From Paramacrobiotus richtersi (lineage: Eukaryota; Tardigrada; Eutardigrada; Parachela; Macrobiotidae), in contig JAQGAU010001303.1 in the NCBI GenBank assembly GCA_034698045.1, positions 1-20,014 of the forward strand: a stretch of 20,014 bases of DNA, read 5' to 3'. The position numbers were made by a program, and so were the translations under genes. The notes beneath the pieces were generated by a model. That model was not told the DNA's origin, did not search any database, and worked only from the letters and a program-made list of their open reading frames with translations. Of the stretch, positions 7,825 through 18,100 are shown one piece after another (within the stretch, counting starts at the first letter, position 1; each line of letters begins with the position of its first letter).

Positions 7825-9050
7825 ATGACAGTCATGGCAGCAATACGGCAGTTAATCAATTTCGGCACTGTTATTTTTCTCGTACGATATTCCTTTGCCG
7901 ACCTGCCACATTCAGAATGCCTCATTATCGGCACAATTCTCGTGTGCCACGGAGCCTATTTTCAGATCCCCACCAATTTCCATGTACAGAAAATTCCGCA
8001 TCACATCCAAGAAATTATTATCCGGTGTCCTATTGAGCATGACTTTAAATCCCTAGATGGAAGAAACCCTAACTACTGTAATTCGTTCCACAATAACTCG
8101 GAATCAATTCCATACCGACAGAGTTTGTCAATCGTGCGTCTGGAAGGTTTTGAATCTGCCGACGGAAAGAGAATTCCACTTAACCCTTTTCTACACCTCG
8201 TCAAACATCAGATAACCACATTATTAGTTCGCTATTCCAGAATTGACTACCTGGATGCGGCATTTTTGCTAGGATTTCGGTTGCTGACTGATTTGAATCT
8301 GTATGATAACGATATCGAAAGTATTGGTCTTGATGCGTTTGCCTCGCTGGCTGATGCTACTAACCGGAAAGCAGTCTGCTGGAAATTGATCTTGCGAATA
8401 ACCGAATTCGGGAACTAGATTTGGCGGTGTTTCGGCCCGTGGCACAATCTTTGGTAAATCACACTGAGAAGCGGATAAACGGATGACTAGCATTTGAGCA
8501 GCAAGGGATCGCCAACACTTCTCAGCAATAGAATTCCATGCAGCGCGAGCTGTTATGTTAAGTTATGGTCTCTCTGAATTTAGGGAAGAAACTAGGCTAT
8601 CAGAACAGTCTTGCAGACCAAGGCTATCTGTTTATCTGCCTTGTGTTGCAGAAAATTGTTTACTAAAAGACCAGTTGACTATCTGTTTCTTTACAGTTGT
8701 CACTCAAAGTTTCCAATCAGTCTCCGGGATTACGGTTTCTCAACAACAGTGGTCCACACTTTGAGCTACGATTGCAAACCCTTCAACTCTTCGCCAATGC
8801 ACTCAGATTTATCCCGAAACAAATCGTGGACATGATCCGTCCAGAAAATCCCACCGAGTTTTACTACGATCTCGAGTTCAACAAATTCTGCCCTTCCTCC
8901 AGCGATTGCTTCTGCTGCGAAATGGAAGATTTCGTTCGATGGGCCGTTCAAATACGGTCTAATACAACACGTGTTCATTTTACATGTGGGGATCCTTATG
9001 TCAGCAAAGTTTCCAAAACATCAGACCTGGCTAAATACGGCGATTGTTAA
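7825..9050 (+). CDS. Secreted leucine-rich-repeat protein, copy A (two exons, one frameshift)
   Basis: Paralog of the gene at 18240-19479. Exon 1 (7825-8453) starts at an ATG conserved in the paralog; a possible upstream start is TTG here but ATG there. It encodes a signal peptide (core FGTVIFLV, cleavage probably after RYSFA), a Cys-bearing N-terminal region, and LRRs such as LLTDLNLYDNDIESIG. Exon 2 (8697-9050) encodes LRR remnants (FIPKQIVDMI) and a C-terminal cap with CPSSSDCFCC and FVRWAVQIRS. The 243-bp intron has donor TTG|GTAAAT and acceptor TTTACAG, matching the paralog. One base appears lost near 8375: the frame stops at 8416-8418, while the next frame carries the missing repeat (LEIDLANNRIRELDLAVF) to the splice site. 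It is either a very recent pseudogene or a sequence error. LRR ectodomains usually bind proteins; the ligand is unknown. Confidence 0.75.
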
Positions 9051-9101
9051 GTGTTAGAAACGACACAATTCTCAAACTTCGTTGCAACTGCTGTTTCATA
9101 G

Positions 9102-9493
9102 GTACGACTAATCCGGCACGCGAAAACGAAATCAGCTGTTCCGTCGGGAAAACCCTGGAGATCAACTGCACATTTGATGGCCTTCAGGCATCCAACGTTA
9201 GTCTGGACAATTATTACAACCTGACAACGGTTGTTTTCACCAGCGAAATTGTTCACTTCTGTTTAAGCAAGCTGCACTACTTGCATCACGCTGCTATGGA
9301 GCAGTTTGGACTAGCGGCTCGTGCCTCCAGCAGAAGCGAGGCTGTCCTCGCAGAGTGCCAGAATGGATTGGGCAGCATTAACGTTCTTGATCCAGACCGA
9401 TCCACGGCCAAGAAACTGGAATTCCATAGCGATTCAACCGACGCTTGTCGATCAAAAATCACTGAAAAATGGAAGGTTTTCTGGTGCGGGTGA
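9102..9493 (+). CDS. Possible exon of an unrecognised cysteine-containing protein
   Basis: An open frame to the TGA at 9491-9493 follows a good acceptor-like sequence (CTGCTGTTTCATAG, AG at 9100-9101). It reads ENEISCSVGKTLEINC and NYYNLTTVVFTSEIVHFC, a CX(n)C pattern reminiscent of an LRR N-terminal cap, but no full repeat follows. It lies 52 bp after the LRR copy A stop on the same strand. No start exon is identified. It may be an exon of a decayed third LRR-type gene or a chance frame. Confidence 0.25.
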
Positions 9494-10084
9494 AAGAGGT
9501 ATTGGATGACAGTATTGTACCGCTGAGATATGTTGGCGAAAACAGTTGTTAAGACTTAGTGGTTAGCATGTTTGTACGATTGCAATGAGCTGTTCGTGGC
9601 TGCCCGCTTGGTTCACTTTGTTATGCGCTTTCCGAATTAGTCAGTAATTTCCTGAGTTCTGTGGTAATACGGCTTCGTTTGCTTACACCGGAAGCAGCAT
9701 TTAATCAAGATGACCTTTACAACATACTCAGTATACCGTGCCAGGACACTTGTAGCTGTTGCTCTTAAAAGCAGACTGACCAAAACAAAATTACGGTTTT
9801 TGCACGGATAATACCCTCATGTCCATTCAGTAAATCATGATTATCGGAAGGTGTCCTGAAATACACAGGATCAGAACGGCCGGGAGAGCTTGCAGACCGT
9901 CGTGATACCGAATGTATATATTCGCTTTTTTTCATTTTCACCGTTTTTATGGCGTCTCTTATCTGGATGTGGGCTTCTTTATTTGTGATGCTTTTGATCT
10001 TTCTTTGGTAGAAAATCCGAAAAAAATATGGACAGTTCACACGTTTAAAACGTGAAGTCCTTCTTGTTATCCATGTGTCCAGGC

Positions 10085-10178
10085 GGCAGTATTTTGCGCA
10101 AAATCAAAAAGACTTCCCCTGTTGCTTGTCGAGAATTAAATATCGTACGCATCGGGATTGCATGCGCCATGCATGCAT
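10085..10178 (+). repeat. Dispersed repeat, copy 1
   Basis: The block beginning GGCAGTATTTTGCGCAAAA is similar (roughly four in five bases by eye) to 17443-17540 on the same strand, including a shared GCGCCAT core near the end. In the second location it lies directly after an LRR C-terminal fragment. Confidence 0.5.
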
Positions 10179-10608
10179 GAAACCATACAGAAGACTGCCG
10201 CAAGCTGCGTTCTGTAGTAGCTAAACTTTAGAAATATTGAGGTCTTCAATTGAGCCGGTATCTGTTGTACGATAAACTCGCGGATAAAGCTGATCTGTAC
10301 ATACCTGCATTTTTCATTTTTGCGCGAAAGCGCCGTTGGATATCCACGATTGTGTACTTTTTGCGGTATCAGGTTTCTGCAGAGAACCGTTCTGCTTACC
10401 GATATCCACATAATTATATTGTCCGTTTCCATACAATCAGCACTTTATGATGAGCAGCCCTTCTGCAGGAAAATGCACACCGTACAAATCAATGCGGAAA
10501 CTTGTAAATTGGTAGGAGAGCGATTTTTTGACATAACGTAGACGTGCACAAGTTCTTATACAATCAGCTTCTTCGGGCACAAAATATTTTGAAGAACTTT
10601 GTAAATGC

Positions 10609-10620
10609 TATATAAAAAGG
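10609..10620 (+). promoter_or_regulatory. TATA-like box without a recognised gene downstream
   Basis: TATATAAAAAGG is a strong match to a TATA element on the plus strand. No plus-strand ORF follows within several hundred bases, since the next gene is on the opposite strand. It may be chance, or the promoter of an untranslated RNA or antisense transcript. Confidence 0.2.
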
Positions 10621-10746
10621 ACGTTGGATGGCATCACTGGATACCGTACGCTATAAAGGCGCCCCTCAAACAGGCTGACCTGTAGATTTCATTGATACTC
10701 CTTTGAAATTCATCGTGCGCAATGTATTGATCTACACAGCTTCGAG

Positions 10747-13700
10747 CTAGGTTACTTGTGTAGCTGCTCGTGACCCGAAGCGCACGGATTCTGGAGGATT
10801 CAGTGGAGCTGTCTCTCCGGACGGGTCAGTACCGTCAGCTGCCTGTCGGTCGCGATCGCTTAAAGGGCACATTGGCTGTTCTTTATTGTCCTGCCCTTGC
10901 GAGAGGACGCTTTGATTGTTGAAGCCTTCACACTCGCGCGTGTTTGTAATAGCATTTCGCTCCGTGTCCAACTTGTCACGATTCAGTTTACACAGATTCG
11001 GACCACCAGCCAACCCGAGTACTAATTCGATGGCTAGTTCTGGCTTCAAACAACAGTTCTGTCCACGAGATATATGGTTATCCCACAGTTCTTTAACACG
11101 CCTCCAACAGCAATCCAGTTGTTCAAAATCTCTTACACCTCGATCAAAAAACTGAGATTTGAAAAATATCTGGTGCGGCAGATTCTCCGGGAAGAATTGT
11201 TCGTAGGGAAGCGTGGGCGTGTCTGGTTGGATCATTGGCAGCATCGAACAGTACACCATTTTTACAAACGCGTGGAGTGAGGTATTTAGATCACTTATAC
11301 ATATGTGTGTTACGACATCTGCAGCTGCGCTCAGTGCACTGCCGTTCGTTAGTGTTAGTTCGACAAATTTTTCCTCGTAGTAGAAACGCATCTGAGCCGC
11401 GGCAATCTCGACAATTTCGTACTGTTTCGCTGCCTCTGATTGTAGGTTAGATTCTGTCCCCCCAAGCAGTCCGTACAAATATTTGAGGTCCCCCGTGTCA
11501 CCATTTAGACGTTCTAGTTCGCTTATGTATCGTTTGAGTCGTTCCATTATGAAGCTCTGGTGTGGCTTCCCTGAATCGGCATAACTAGTCAGGTTCTCCG
11601 AACGGTGACGGGGTTTGGACAGTGTTTCGCGAATATTCTGCCCTTCTCGCCATAACCAGATCCGGCGGCAAAGCTCTTCGTCTTCCTTGTACCATTGCAA
11701 GTCAGGACTATCCACCAAATATAAGTCACGGTAATGATAGGTCCTTCTGCAGTAGAGAAACCTGGTCAATGAGTTAATGAATTCGGCAGTAGAGGGCACG
11801 GCTGTTGGTTCCGGTGTTTGGAAAAATGCGCGATAAGTGTCTAGTGTACGCATATGAGGTTTGCATAAAAGGAAGTCATTTTTGCCATCAGGATCATGCA
11901 GTGCCAACATCCTCAGCACTAACTCCGATTTGTTGGAGCGCATGGGACCCGACAGAACAGGAACGGTTTGCTTTACGGCCCCGTGTGAATTCGAGCTGGA
12001 AAAGTTCCTTTGATCACACCATATCCATGCACACAACCAACATGGTCGGTAAGCGCAGTATTCTCGAAGGAAGCCTGTAAATAGTCAACTACAGTATTCG
12101 GTTCAAATGCTGGTGATATTGCTAGCATTTGGTGCTGTCACGAAATCCGGCTGTTATTCGCCGTTAAGCAGGGACCAAAATCGTAAGCTTGTACAACTAC
12201 GTACAAAAATGCAATTTTCTCAGATTTTTTCCTAGCATAGGCAAGCGAGGGTAGCATGATGCCATTTTGGCAGCAGTGGGCATGATCCCAATTGCACCGA
12301 ATTAAAGCTAATTTTCTGGGCGAGCGCAATGCAGTGCGCTCGCCTAAATTAAAACCAGTTTCAGTTGGTATTGTCGCCGTACTCGTTGTAATAAATCTCA
12401 TTGGCAACAACTCAACCGGAAACATGATGACCAACCCTTCTACGTCTGACCATGTTAATGCATGATCTAGAATGAGAGGAATCTGTAATTAACTTCGCTC
12501 GTTTATCCCACTCACCTTGACATTTTTTACATTTCTGCCGATGACGCAGCCATAATTGGGAGCTGGGCCAGTTACACAAGTTTGACGAGCAATGTGGCAA
12601 GAGTAATGCACAACAGAGCAGCACATTGATAGCCACCAAGACGGAAAATAAGATTGGCGACTTTTGAGGAGTCAATTCATGGAGGACATTGTCCTGGCAA
12701 TAAATTGGTTCTTTCCACTCAACATTAATGACGAAAACGTACATAGTAACAGCAATAAGCTGCATAATAATGACGAGTATAACACCCATTGCGGTCATGG
12801 TTGTTGTGACCGGCACTAGCAGGAAATATCCCACAGACGTCAGCAACTGGTTTAGGAACGCGAATATATACCGTGGGTATATTTTCAAGCGATTTAAAGC
12901 GGGCCGATCCTGTTCGCGATCCATCTGGGCTGAGCTCGAGTCGGAATCTAGTTCGTTCGTTGTAGCATCTTCTGCGAACTTCTTTTCCAAGGGAATGCGG
13001 GCATACGAATAAACTAAGAACAGCATGATAATCAAAAGCTGCAGGACAGTAACGATAAGTGACGCAATCCAGTTGTAAACGGTTAGGAGAACCATTATGT
13101 GATAACGACAAACAACGTAAACAAAGTTTGTTATCAAGCCTGAAAGCAGAAGGAATCGTGGCGGGAGGAGCTGATCGGTTTCTTGGCTTGAGAAGCTGAT
13201 AGAAGTCACGTGACCGCTCTTGTTTTCGTGCTCACTGCGGCTGAGAGAGTCCTTTTGCAGAAATATCTTGTTGTTAAAGACACATTTTCCCGGAAAGAGT
13301 GCCAATGACGAGAAAAACTTAGCGACAGAGAAAAGCGAGGCCAGGACGGTGAGCAGGACTTTCTCTATGTCAACAAAACCCGCACCCATCAATAGCGACA
13401 ATATGATTAGCTGAGGAGAAGATTCATATTTGATCTCTGTCAGCTGGGCTTTCTGTAGCTGCAAATCTTGGAATTCAATATCGTTTTCGTAGGAATAGGT
13501 TTGCGGCGGAGAAAAAAAGTCGTCGACCCAAGCCATCACGAAGAAAAGGGAGCTGTAAGAACACAGTATACACTTAGGAGCGTCAATTAAAACGAATCTG
13601 ACATCTTACCGGCGAATAAAGGTTATCGGGAAGATATCAAGCATTGCTGGGTGTATTGGCAGTTTCCGAACCAGCACACAAACATGGTAAAGACTGTTAA

Positions 13701-14337
13701 AAAGTTTCAAGACGAGTAAACGGAAGAAAAAGCATTTCCCCCATAGAAATGCTGCGATCGCAAGCGCTCTTTCTTCTTCGGGCTTGGTACTAAATTCAAC
13801 AAACTGTTCTTCCATCGATTTGATTTCGTTCTGGTCGTCTGTTTTTAGCATTCTATCCCAAATAATACGGTTCCCCCACGGCACGGGTCCTGGTCCTAGC
13901 ACTGGCTCGGACACGATCCTTCCTACGTGTTCGATTATCAGCAGGCGTTCTTCAAAATGCATGAGCCTATGCCGGGCAGTACGCCAGCTCCAGTCGGACG
14001 CGTTAACCCGTGGACACAGCGAAACGGAACACCTCTTGGCAATAGAGAACAGCACGGGAAGACATGGCACTATTGTAATAGGAAACAGCCATTGTGCGGG
14101 GATTCGGCATTTTGTTTGTCCCCATAGTTGTATGATAAATATGATATCCGAAGCGAAATCCCATATTGTCAGTCCAAATGTGCAAATCAGAAATGACACA
14201 ATTAGCCGATATAGCTTGCTTGCTGTGCTCCCTGTGTGGTGCGGGTCGGGATATCCAAACAGGAAATGAGCAGCATACGCAGGTGCTTGCCTTAATCTTT
14301 TGCAAAGCCAATTTGTTGGCGGCTGCCTGCGGGGCAT
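10747..14337 (-). CDS. Multi-pass membrane protein with long C-terminal region (three exons), XK-related-like
   Basis: Exon 1 is 14337-13610 (ATG in AAAAATGC context), exon 2 is 13552-12516 and exon 3 is 12074-10747. Introns are 57 bp (GTAAGA...TTACAG) and 441 bp (AAG|GTGAGT...TTTACAG). Both splice in phase, and the exons sum to 3093 nt, 1030 residues plus stop. Hydrophobic segments lie near residues 44-70, 82-101, 195-225, 286-302, 305-330, 376-428, 471-520 and 541-561, so about 8-10 membrane passes. The first (WDFASDIIFI) and the motif ESSPQL (286-291) recall XK-related proteins, some of which are phospholipid scramblases; this assignment is weak. Residues 589-1030 are hydrophilic, presumably cytosolic, and unrecognised; they end in a Gln/Asp/Pro-rich tail. 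Alternative: two genes, the first ending at 12412 by read-through of the second donor. Then the second would have no good start, as exon 3 lacks an early ATG. Confidence 0.7.
12319..12344. repeat. Perfect 10-bp hairpin in intron 2
   Basis: GGCGAGCGCA (12319-12328) and TGCGCTCGCC (12335-12344) are exact inverted repeats around a 6-nt loop, in the 441-bp intron of the minus-strand membrane protein gene. It is strikingly GC-rich for its surroundings. Function unknown. Confidence 0.6.
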
Positions 14338-14860
14338 TTTTATCTCTGTAGGACCTTACGGTCATAATCTGCGGAAGATAACGTTGCTGGTCTCATGACA
14401 GTTTAACTATCGCTTGAATATGTGCCGAGCCATTATAGCACCCTACTGTATCTGCAACTTTACAATGTGTAAGTTAGGTCACTTAGTTGCATTTCCATTG
14501 TGCCCATTGTGCCGATGAGTGAGAATTCTGATGAGAACGAAATCTCGCTTGTGCTGGTCAATAGTTAAAATCTATCTGTCTTGGGAGAGGATATGATACT
14601 TCTAAACTTAAAGGCGCACTACGAATGTGCGACAGCATCTTACAAGTTTTCGATAGCATGATCGTAGAGGCTGTTCATCCTTTTCTTACAAACTTATAAA
14701 TTCCGGAAAAGTGCAAAAACCTTGAGTTTGTTTATATTCAATAGAGAAACTAATTGTGTTCACGAAGAGCTACAAAAGAAACGAATCGCATCATCACAAA
14801 GGTCACAATGCGATGCCTTTGAAGGAAACTCTGGTACGGTAATAAAGTGTGCATTTGGTA
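14338..14860. other. Upstream region of the minus-strand membrane protein gene
   Basis: No ORF of note. It should hold the promoter and 5' UTR of the minus-strand gene starting at 14337. A minus-strand acceptor-like GGTCCTACAG lies about 10 bp before the ATG, so a 5' UTR exon further upstream is possible. Confidence 0.35.
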
Positions 14861-15500
14861 TAAGGGGACTATCCGGTTAAACCGATAGTTTTGCTGTTGA
14901 CGTTGCCACTGCACTGGTGTAAACAACAGACAACACCTACATAATGGTTTCGAAAGTGAAAAGATGGAACTCCATTGTTCTTTTATCCGTTTGTGCGCAC
15001 AATGAGCGGTTGTTCCGCAATATGGTCCAAAAGTTTAAACAGAGATTCCGGATTCAAAATCCACGTTTCCATCCAATTTGGTTAAACGATATATCAACAA
15101 ATGCGCATAAATGAGATGATCATTCTGAACCAGTTTCAGCCGGAACGAACCGATATAAAATTTTAAAATAGATTTCAAAAATTTTAAAATTCATTTTAAA
15201 ATTTCTCACCGGTCTGTTTTGGCTGAAACTGGGTCAGAATGATCAGCTCATTTATGCGCATTTATTGATATATCGTCCAAACAAATCGGATGGAAACGTG
15301 GATTTTCAAAGCGGCATCTCTGTTTAAACTTTTTGACCGTATTGCGGAACAACCGCTTATTGCGCGCACAAACGGACAAAAGGCAATGGAGTTCCATCTT
15401 TTCACTTTCAGAAGGATTGTATGGGTTCTGTCTCTAGTTTTCACCTATGCAATGGCACTCTTTCGCGCAAAACCTCCCAAATGACCGGAGTCTAGCCTTA
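14861..15500. mobile_element. Palindromic foldback element / MITE (640 bp)
   Basis: Nearly the whole segment is an inverted repeat. The left arm (about 14861-15180) and right arm (about 15187-15500) align in reverse complement through the whole length. The best blocks are GAAAGTGAAAAGATGGAAC (14952-14970) against its complement ending at 15409, and ATGCGCATAAATGAG (15101-15115) against CTCATTTATGCGCAT. The ends read TAAGG...CCTTA. TGGTA occurs just outside both ends (14856-14860 and 15501-15505), a candidate 5-bp target-site duplication. The centre is AT-rich (AAAATTTTAAAAT type). There is no transposase, so it would be a non-autonomous foldback/MITE. Its superfamily is unclear. Confidence 0.8.
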
Positions 15501-16755
15501 TGGTATAAGGTGACTATTCACGCCAGGATAGTTTGTGATAATAATACAACAATCACGAGATTATTTGTACTGCACTGTAAAGATGCTAATACAGAGCTAG
15601 AGATACGAACTTTTCGACGAAGTCTGGAATTTAAACATTAAGATCTGCTGCCTCGATGTACCTAATGATTCCAGACCGCAAAACTCACTGCATACGGTTT
15701 ACTTCCTCTTATGATTCTGCACTAAAGTCTGAGGCACCGATTGACTTTTGAGGTTATTTTTACATGCCGCACTGCAGAAATATATACATCTAACTATAAG
15801 CAGCTTTCGGCAGAACTAAAATTTGCCAAAGCTCTAACGCAGTTTTCAGTTATCAGAGTAACTCGGACTTTTGACCTGGATTAAAACAACAGACACCTTT
15901 TTCTGACCAAACACCTGGGTCCGGCATGTGTCCATGGGCGGGCAGATTTTACAGCACGCGCTGTTTAGACTATAGATCTGACATACCTAAACCTAAAAAA
16001 ACCCCCAGCAGTATTGGAACGGTACAAAAGCCGCATCGCACTGCTTTACGGATCTATAACCGATCATTTGAAATTCTTTAAGCCTATAAGTGCAATATTT
16101 CGGTATCAAATGTGCTAGTTGATTATGATTTATTGCATTACGGTACTAGCGCTCACCTGGGTTCGTGGATAAAGTATGGAATCAATGTCACGACATGTGA
16201 ATTACAGCGGACTGGATCCCAGGAAAAAATAAAGCACCGGTCTTATGTGTGTTTGGACAATAGTCCGAATATCTTCTTACGCAATATTAACCGTTCTTTT
16301 AAAACCTCGTAAAGCTGTATTAGCGAGAATTTTTAGTCAGTCAATTAAAGTCAGTCAGTCAAAAAATGGGATAGTTAAGTGAGTCAGTCTGCCAAGAACT
16401 ACGGAACTCTGTACATATACACACTGAAGAAAGTGCGTCTTGTAACTGCTCTAAATACGTGCGTATGTTCCGAAGAACGTATGTGGCTTATTTATAGCCT
16501 GAAACATTGATGTTAATCTGTTTTCTGAAGCTGAGTTACGCAGCAAGCGCAGACCAGTTTTTGATGTTATCGCTTAGTACTTAAGTTGCCACCAGTGCGC
16601 TAGGTGACGAGATGGGCTCGCAATAGCTACTTTCGTTGTTCATAAAGGCTTACAACTCATAACAGGCCGCGTCGATTTATTTCACGTACATCTGTCATTA
16701 ATCACAAATCAAGCTTGCAGCGCCATCGGCTAGAAAAAGCAAAAGGATATTTCAG
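15501..16755. other. Intergenic stretch, no gene seen
   Basis: Only short frames without domains. A degenerate AGTC-rich patch (GTCAGTCAATTAAAGTCAGTCAGTC) lies at about 16335-16360. Confidence 0.5.
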
Positions 16756-17126
16756 AGCCTGTTCGGTTTTCGAAAGTGGCATTTTATTGCGAACCGGCTG
16801 GTTTTCATAACATCGAGCAATACTTGATAGAAACGCGCTTTCAAGCAGACAAATGTACCCTAGTTCCATTTGTGCATTCAATTAACACAGAATGCACCAA
16901 TGGTACGTATAACCGTGATCAAGACTTGCGCTTCTATCAATGTGTCGTCATGCTAAAGTTATGTGCGGCAATTGCTTTTCATCTGCTTGATGAAAATATC
17001 CTGGCAGCTAAATTAGCAAAAGATGCTGGTGATCTGTTAAACAACACGGAAACAAATAGCAAGTGTACCAGTACTTATGACAATAATGCAACCTTGACGA
17101 ACAGTATTCGTACTCTAAAAAGATAA
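16756..17126 (+). CDS. Possible terminal exon of a cysteine-containing hypothetical protein
   Basis: An open frame follows an acceptor-like GGATATTTCAG (AG at 16754-16755) and runs 123 codons to the TAA at 17124-17126. There is no ATG at its beginning (the frame has a GTG at 16776), so an upstream exon would be needed. The product has six cysteines (AFYCEPAGF, QADKCTLVPF, NTECTNGTY, YQCVVMLKLC, SKCTST) and several N-glycosylation sequons, suggesting an extracellular domain. A helix-like middle part reads LLDENILAAKLAKDAG. I do not recognise the family; the exon is not demonstrated. Confidence 0.3.
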
Positions 17127-17261
17127 TACGGCTGCTTTTAGAGCTGTTAATACTTAACTTGTTGCGAGTGATTTTCTGGTCCAAGACATTTTGGTCCCGG
17201 CTACGAAATTAGCAAATTTCCCAGCTACAGGATGCAGTTATCCCAACCGCTTTTCCTATTT

Positions 17262-17435
17262 TTCAATCATAGCCAGTTCTGCCCGTTCTCCACCAATTGC
17301 TCCTGCTGCAAAATGGAACATTTCATTCGCTGGACGGTTCAAAGACTGTCAAAAATAAGCCATGTTCGTTATGCGTGCGGGCGAGCGCAAGTCAAGCACG
17401 CTGCTGAGACAGAAGTTTTGGATAAATACCGATAG
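17262..17435 (+). pseudogene. LRR family C-terminal fragment, copy B
   Basis: The frame reads SQFCPFSTNCSCCKMEHFIRW, AQVKHAAETEVLDKYR and then a stop. It aligns along its full length with the C-terminal cap of LRR copy C (CPSSSDCSCCEMEEFVRW, ELQVKQAAETSALIKY). No signal peptide, LRRs or exon 1 match is found upstream, so only about half of exon 2 survives. The cysteine cluster is conserved, which points to a truncated duplicate rather than a coding gene. Confidence 0.7.
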
Positions 17436-17442
17436 TGGATTG

Positions 17443-17540
17443 GGCAGTATGTATTTTGCGCAAAACAGAAAGATTTCCCGTGTTTTTTGACGAGCAATAA
17501 ACCGCCTGTTGAACATAGATGGCGCCATTGCACATACCAG
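17443..17540 (+). repeat. Dispersed repeat, copy 2
   Basis: GGCAGTATGTATTTTGCGCAAAA and the following ~75 bp match 10085-10178. It starts directly after the LRR copy B stop codon and may be part of a larger duplicated unit. Confidence 0.5.
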
Positions 17541-17844
17541 CTGGATGTCATTTTTGTGAACAATAACTTTGTTACCACGGGGACACGTGTTGCTGCACGT
17601 ACATCCGTCGGCTGAAATCCCGGAAGATTATGATGCCGCTTCGTTCAAATTCGAAAAAGGTGACAGCTGTGCGGTATCGGATTTATTAGCACAAAAGGAA
17701 CGACATGGTGGGTAAAAGAAACTGCGGAGATACGAACGGTATACCACATGCCGTGCTGCACGAACCCTTTCCGCTTCTGATCGTGTCAACGTTCTGTCAG
17801 TTGATCAGCGTTTTTCGAAGCGAATTTTACCAGCTGTTTTCAAA

Positions 17845-18018
17845 ATGGCCGATGCAGTTGCACTTCCCGTGACTTCCGCAGTGTGCAAACGCGCTAACGA
17901 GAGAGAAAAAGCGAGATGCGGCCGCTATTCAGACGGTGTGCGGCGTGGTCAAGACGCGCAGTTCAAGTTCACACTACGTAGTACAAAAATCCACAAACGG
18001 GCAATACTTACGTCATGA
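17845..18018 (+). CDS. Short 57-residue ORF upstream of LRR copy C
   Basis: An ATG in a good context (CAAAATGG) opens a 57-residue frame ending with TGA at 18016-18018. The predicted product is basic (many Arg and Lys), with MADAVALPVTSAVCKRAN at its start. The stretch is GC- and CpG-richer than its neighbours. There is no family resemblance, and it is not seen upstream of LRR copy A. It could be a small protein, an upstream ORF or first exon of copy C, or chance. Confidence 0.2.
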   Translation: MADAVALPVTSAVCKRANEREKARCGRYSDGVRRGQDAQFKFTLRSTKIHKRAILTS

Positions 18019-18100
18019 TCGTTTGGTGCTGTTGTGCTATTATCGCTATAGTCCATCAAACAGAACCGGTCCTTTTACGTGAAGTCCGGGAAGTGCGGCT

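Larger units (their letters stand above)
9494..10746. other. Intergenic stretch between convergent genes
   Basis: No supported gene on either strand. It contains a dispersed repeat copy (10085-10178) and a TATA-like element (10609-10620). Short frames exist (for example 98 codons on the minus strand, 10136-10432) without family features. Confidence 0.5.

Noticed and set aside
11905-11975. Thymidine-kinase-like P-loop (GPMRSNKSEL) and a later LVDSPDLQWY segment in the C-terminal region of the minus-strand gene
   Set aside because: The glycine before the P-loop lysine is replaced by Asn, the remaining kinase motifs do not follow, and the segment is best read as part of a membrane protein's C-terminal region. 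The resemblance is too weak to call a kinase.
12095-12120. tRNA B-box-like GGTTCAAATGC
   Set aside because: No A box, no acceptor stem pairing or cloverleaf around it, and it lies in an intron.
15262-15484. Short ORFs on both strands within the foldback element
   Set aside because: They are mirror images caused by the inverted-repeat arms and have no protein features.
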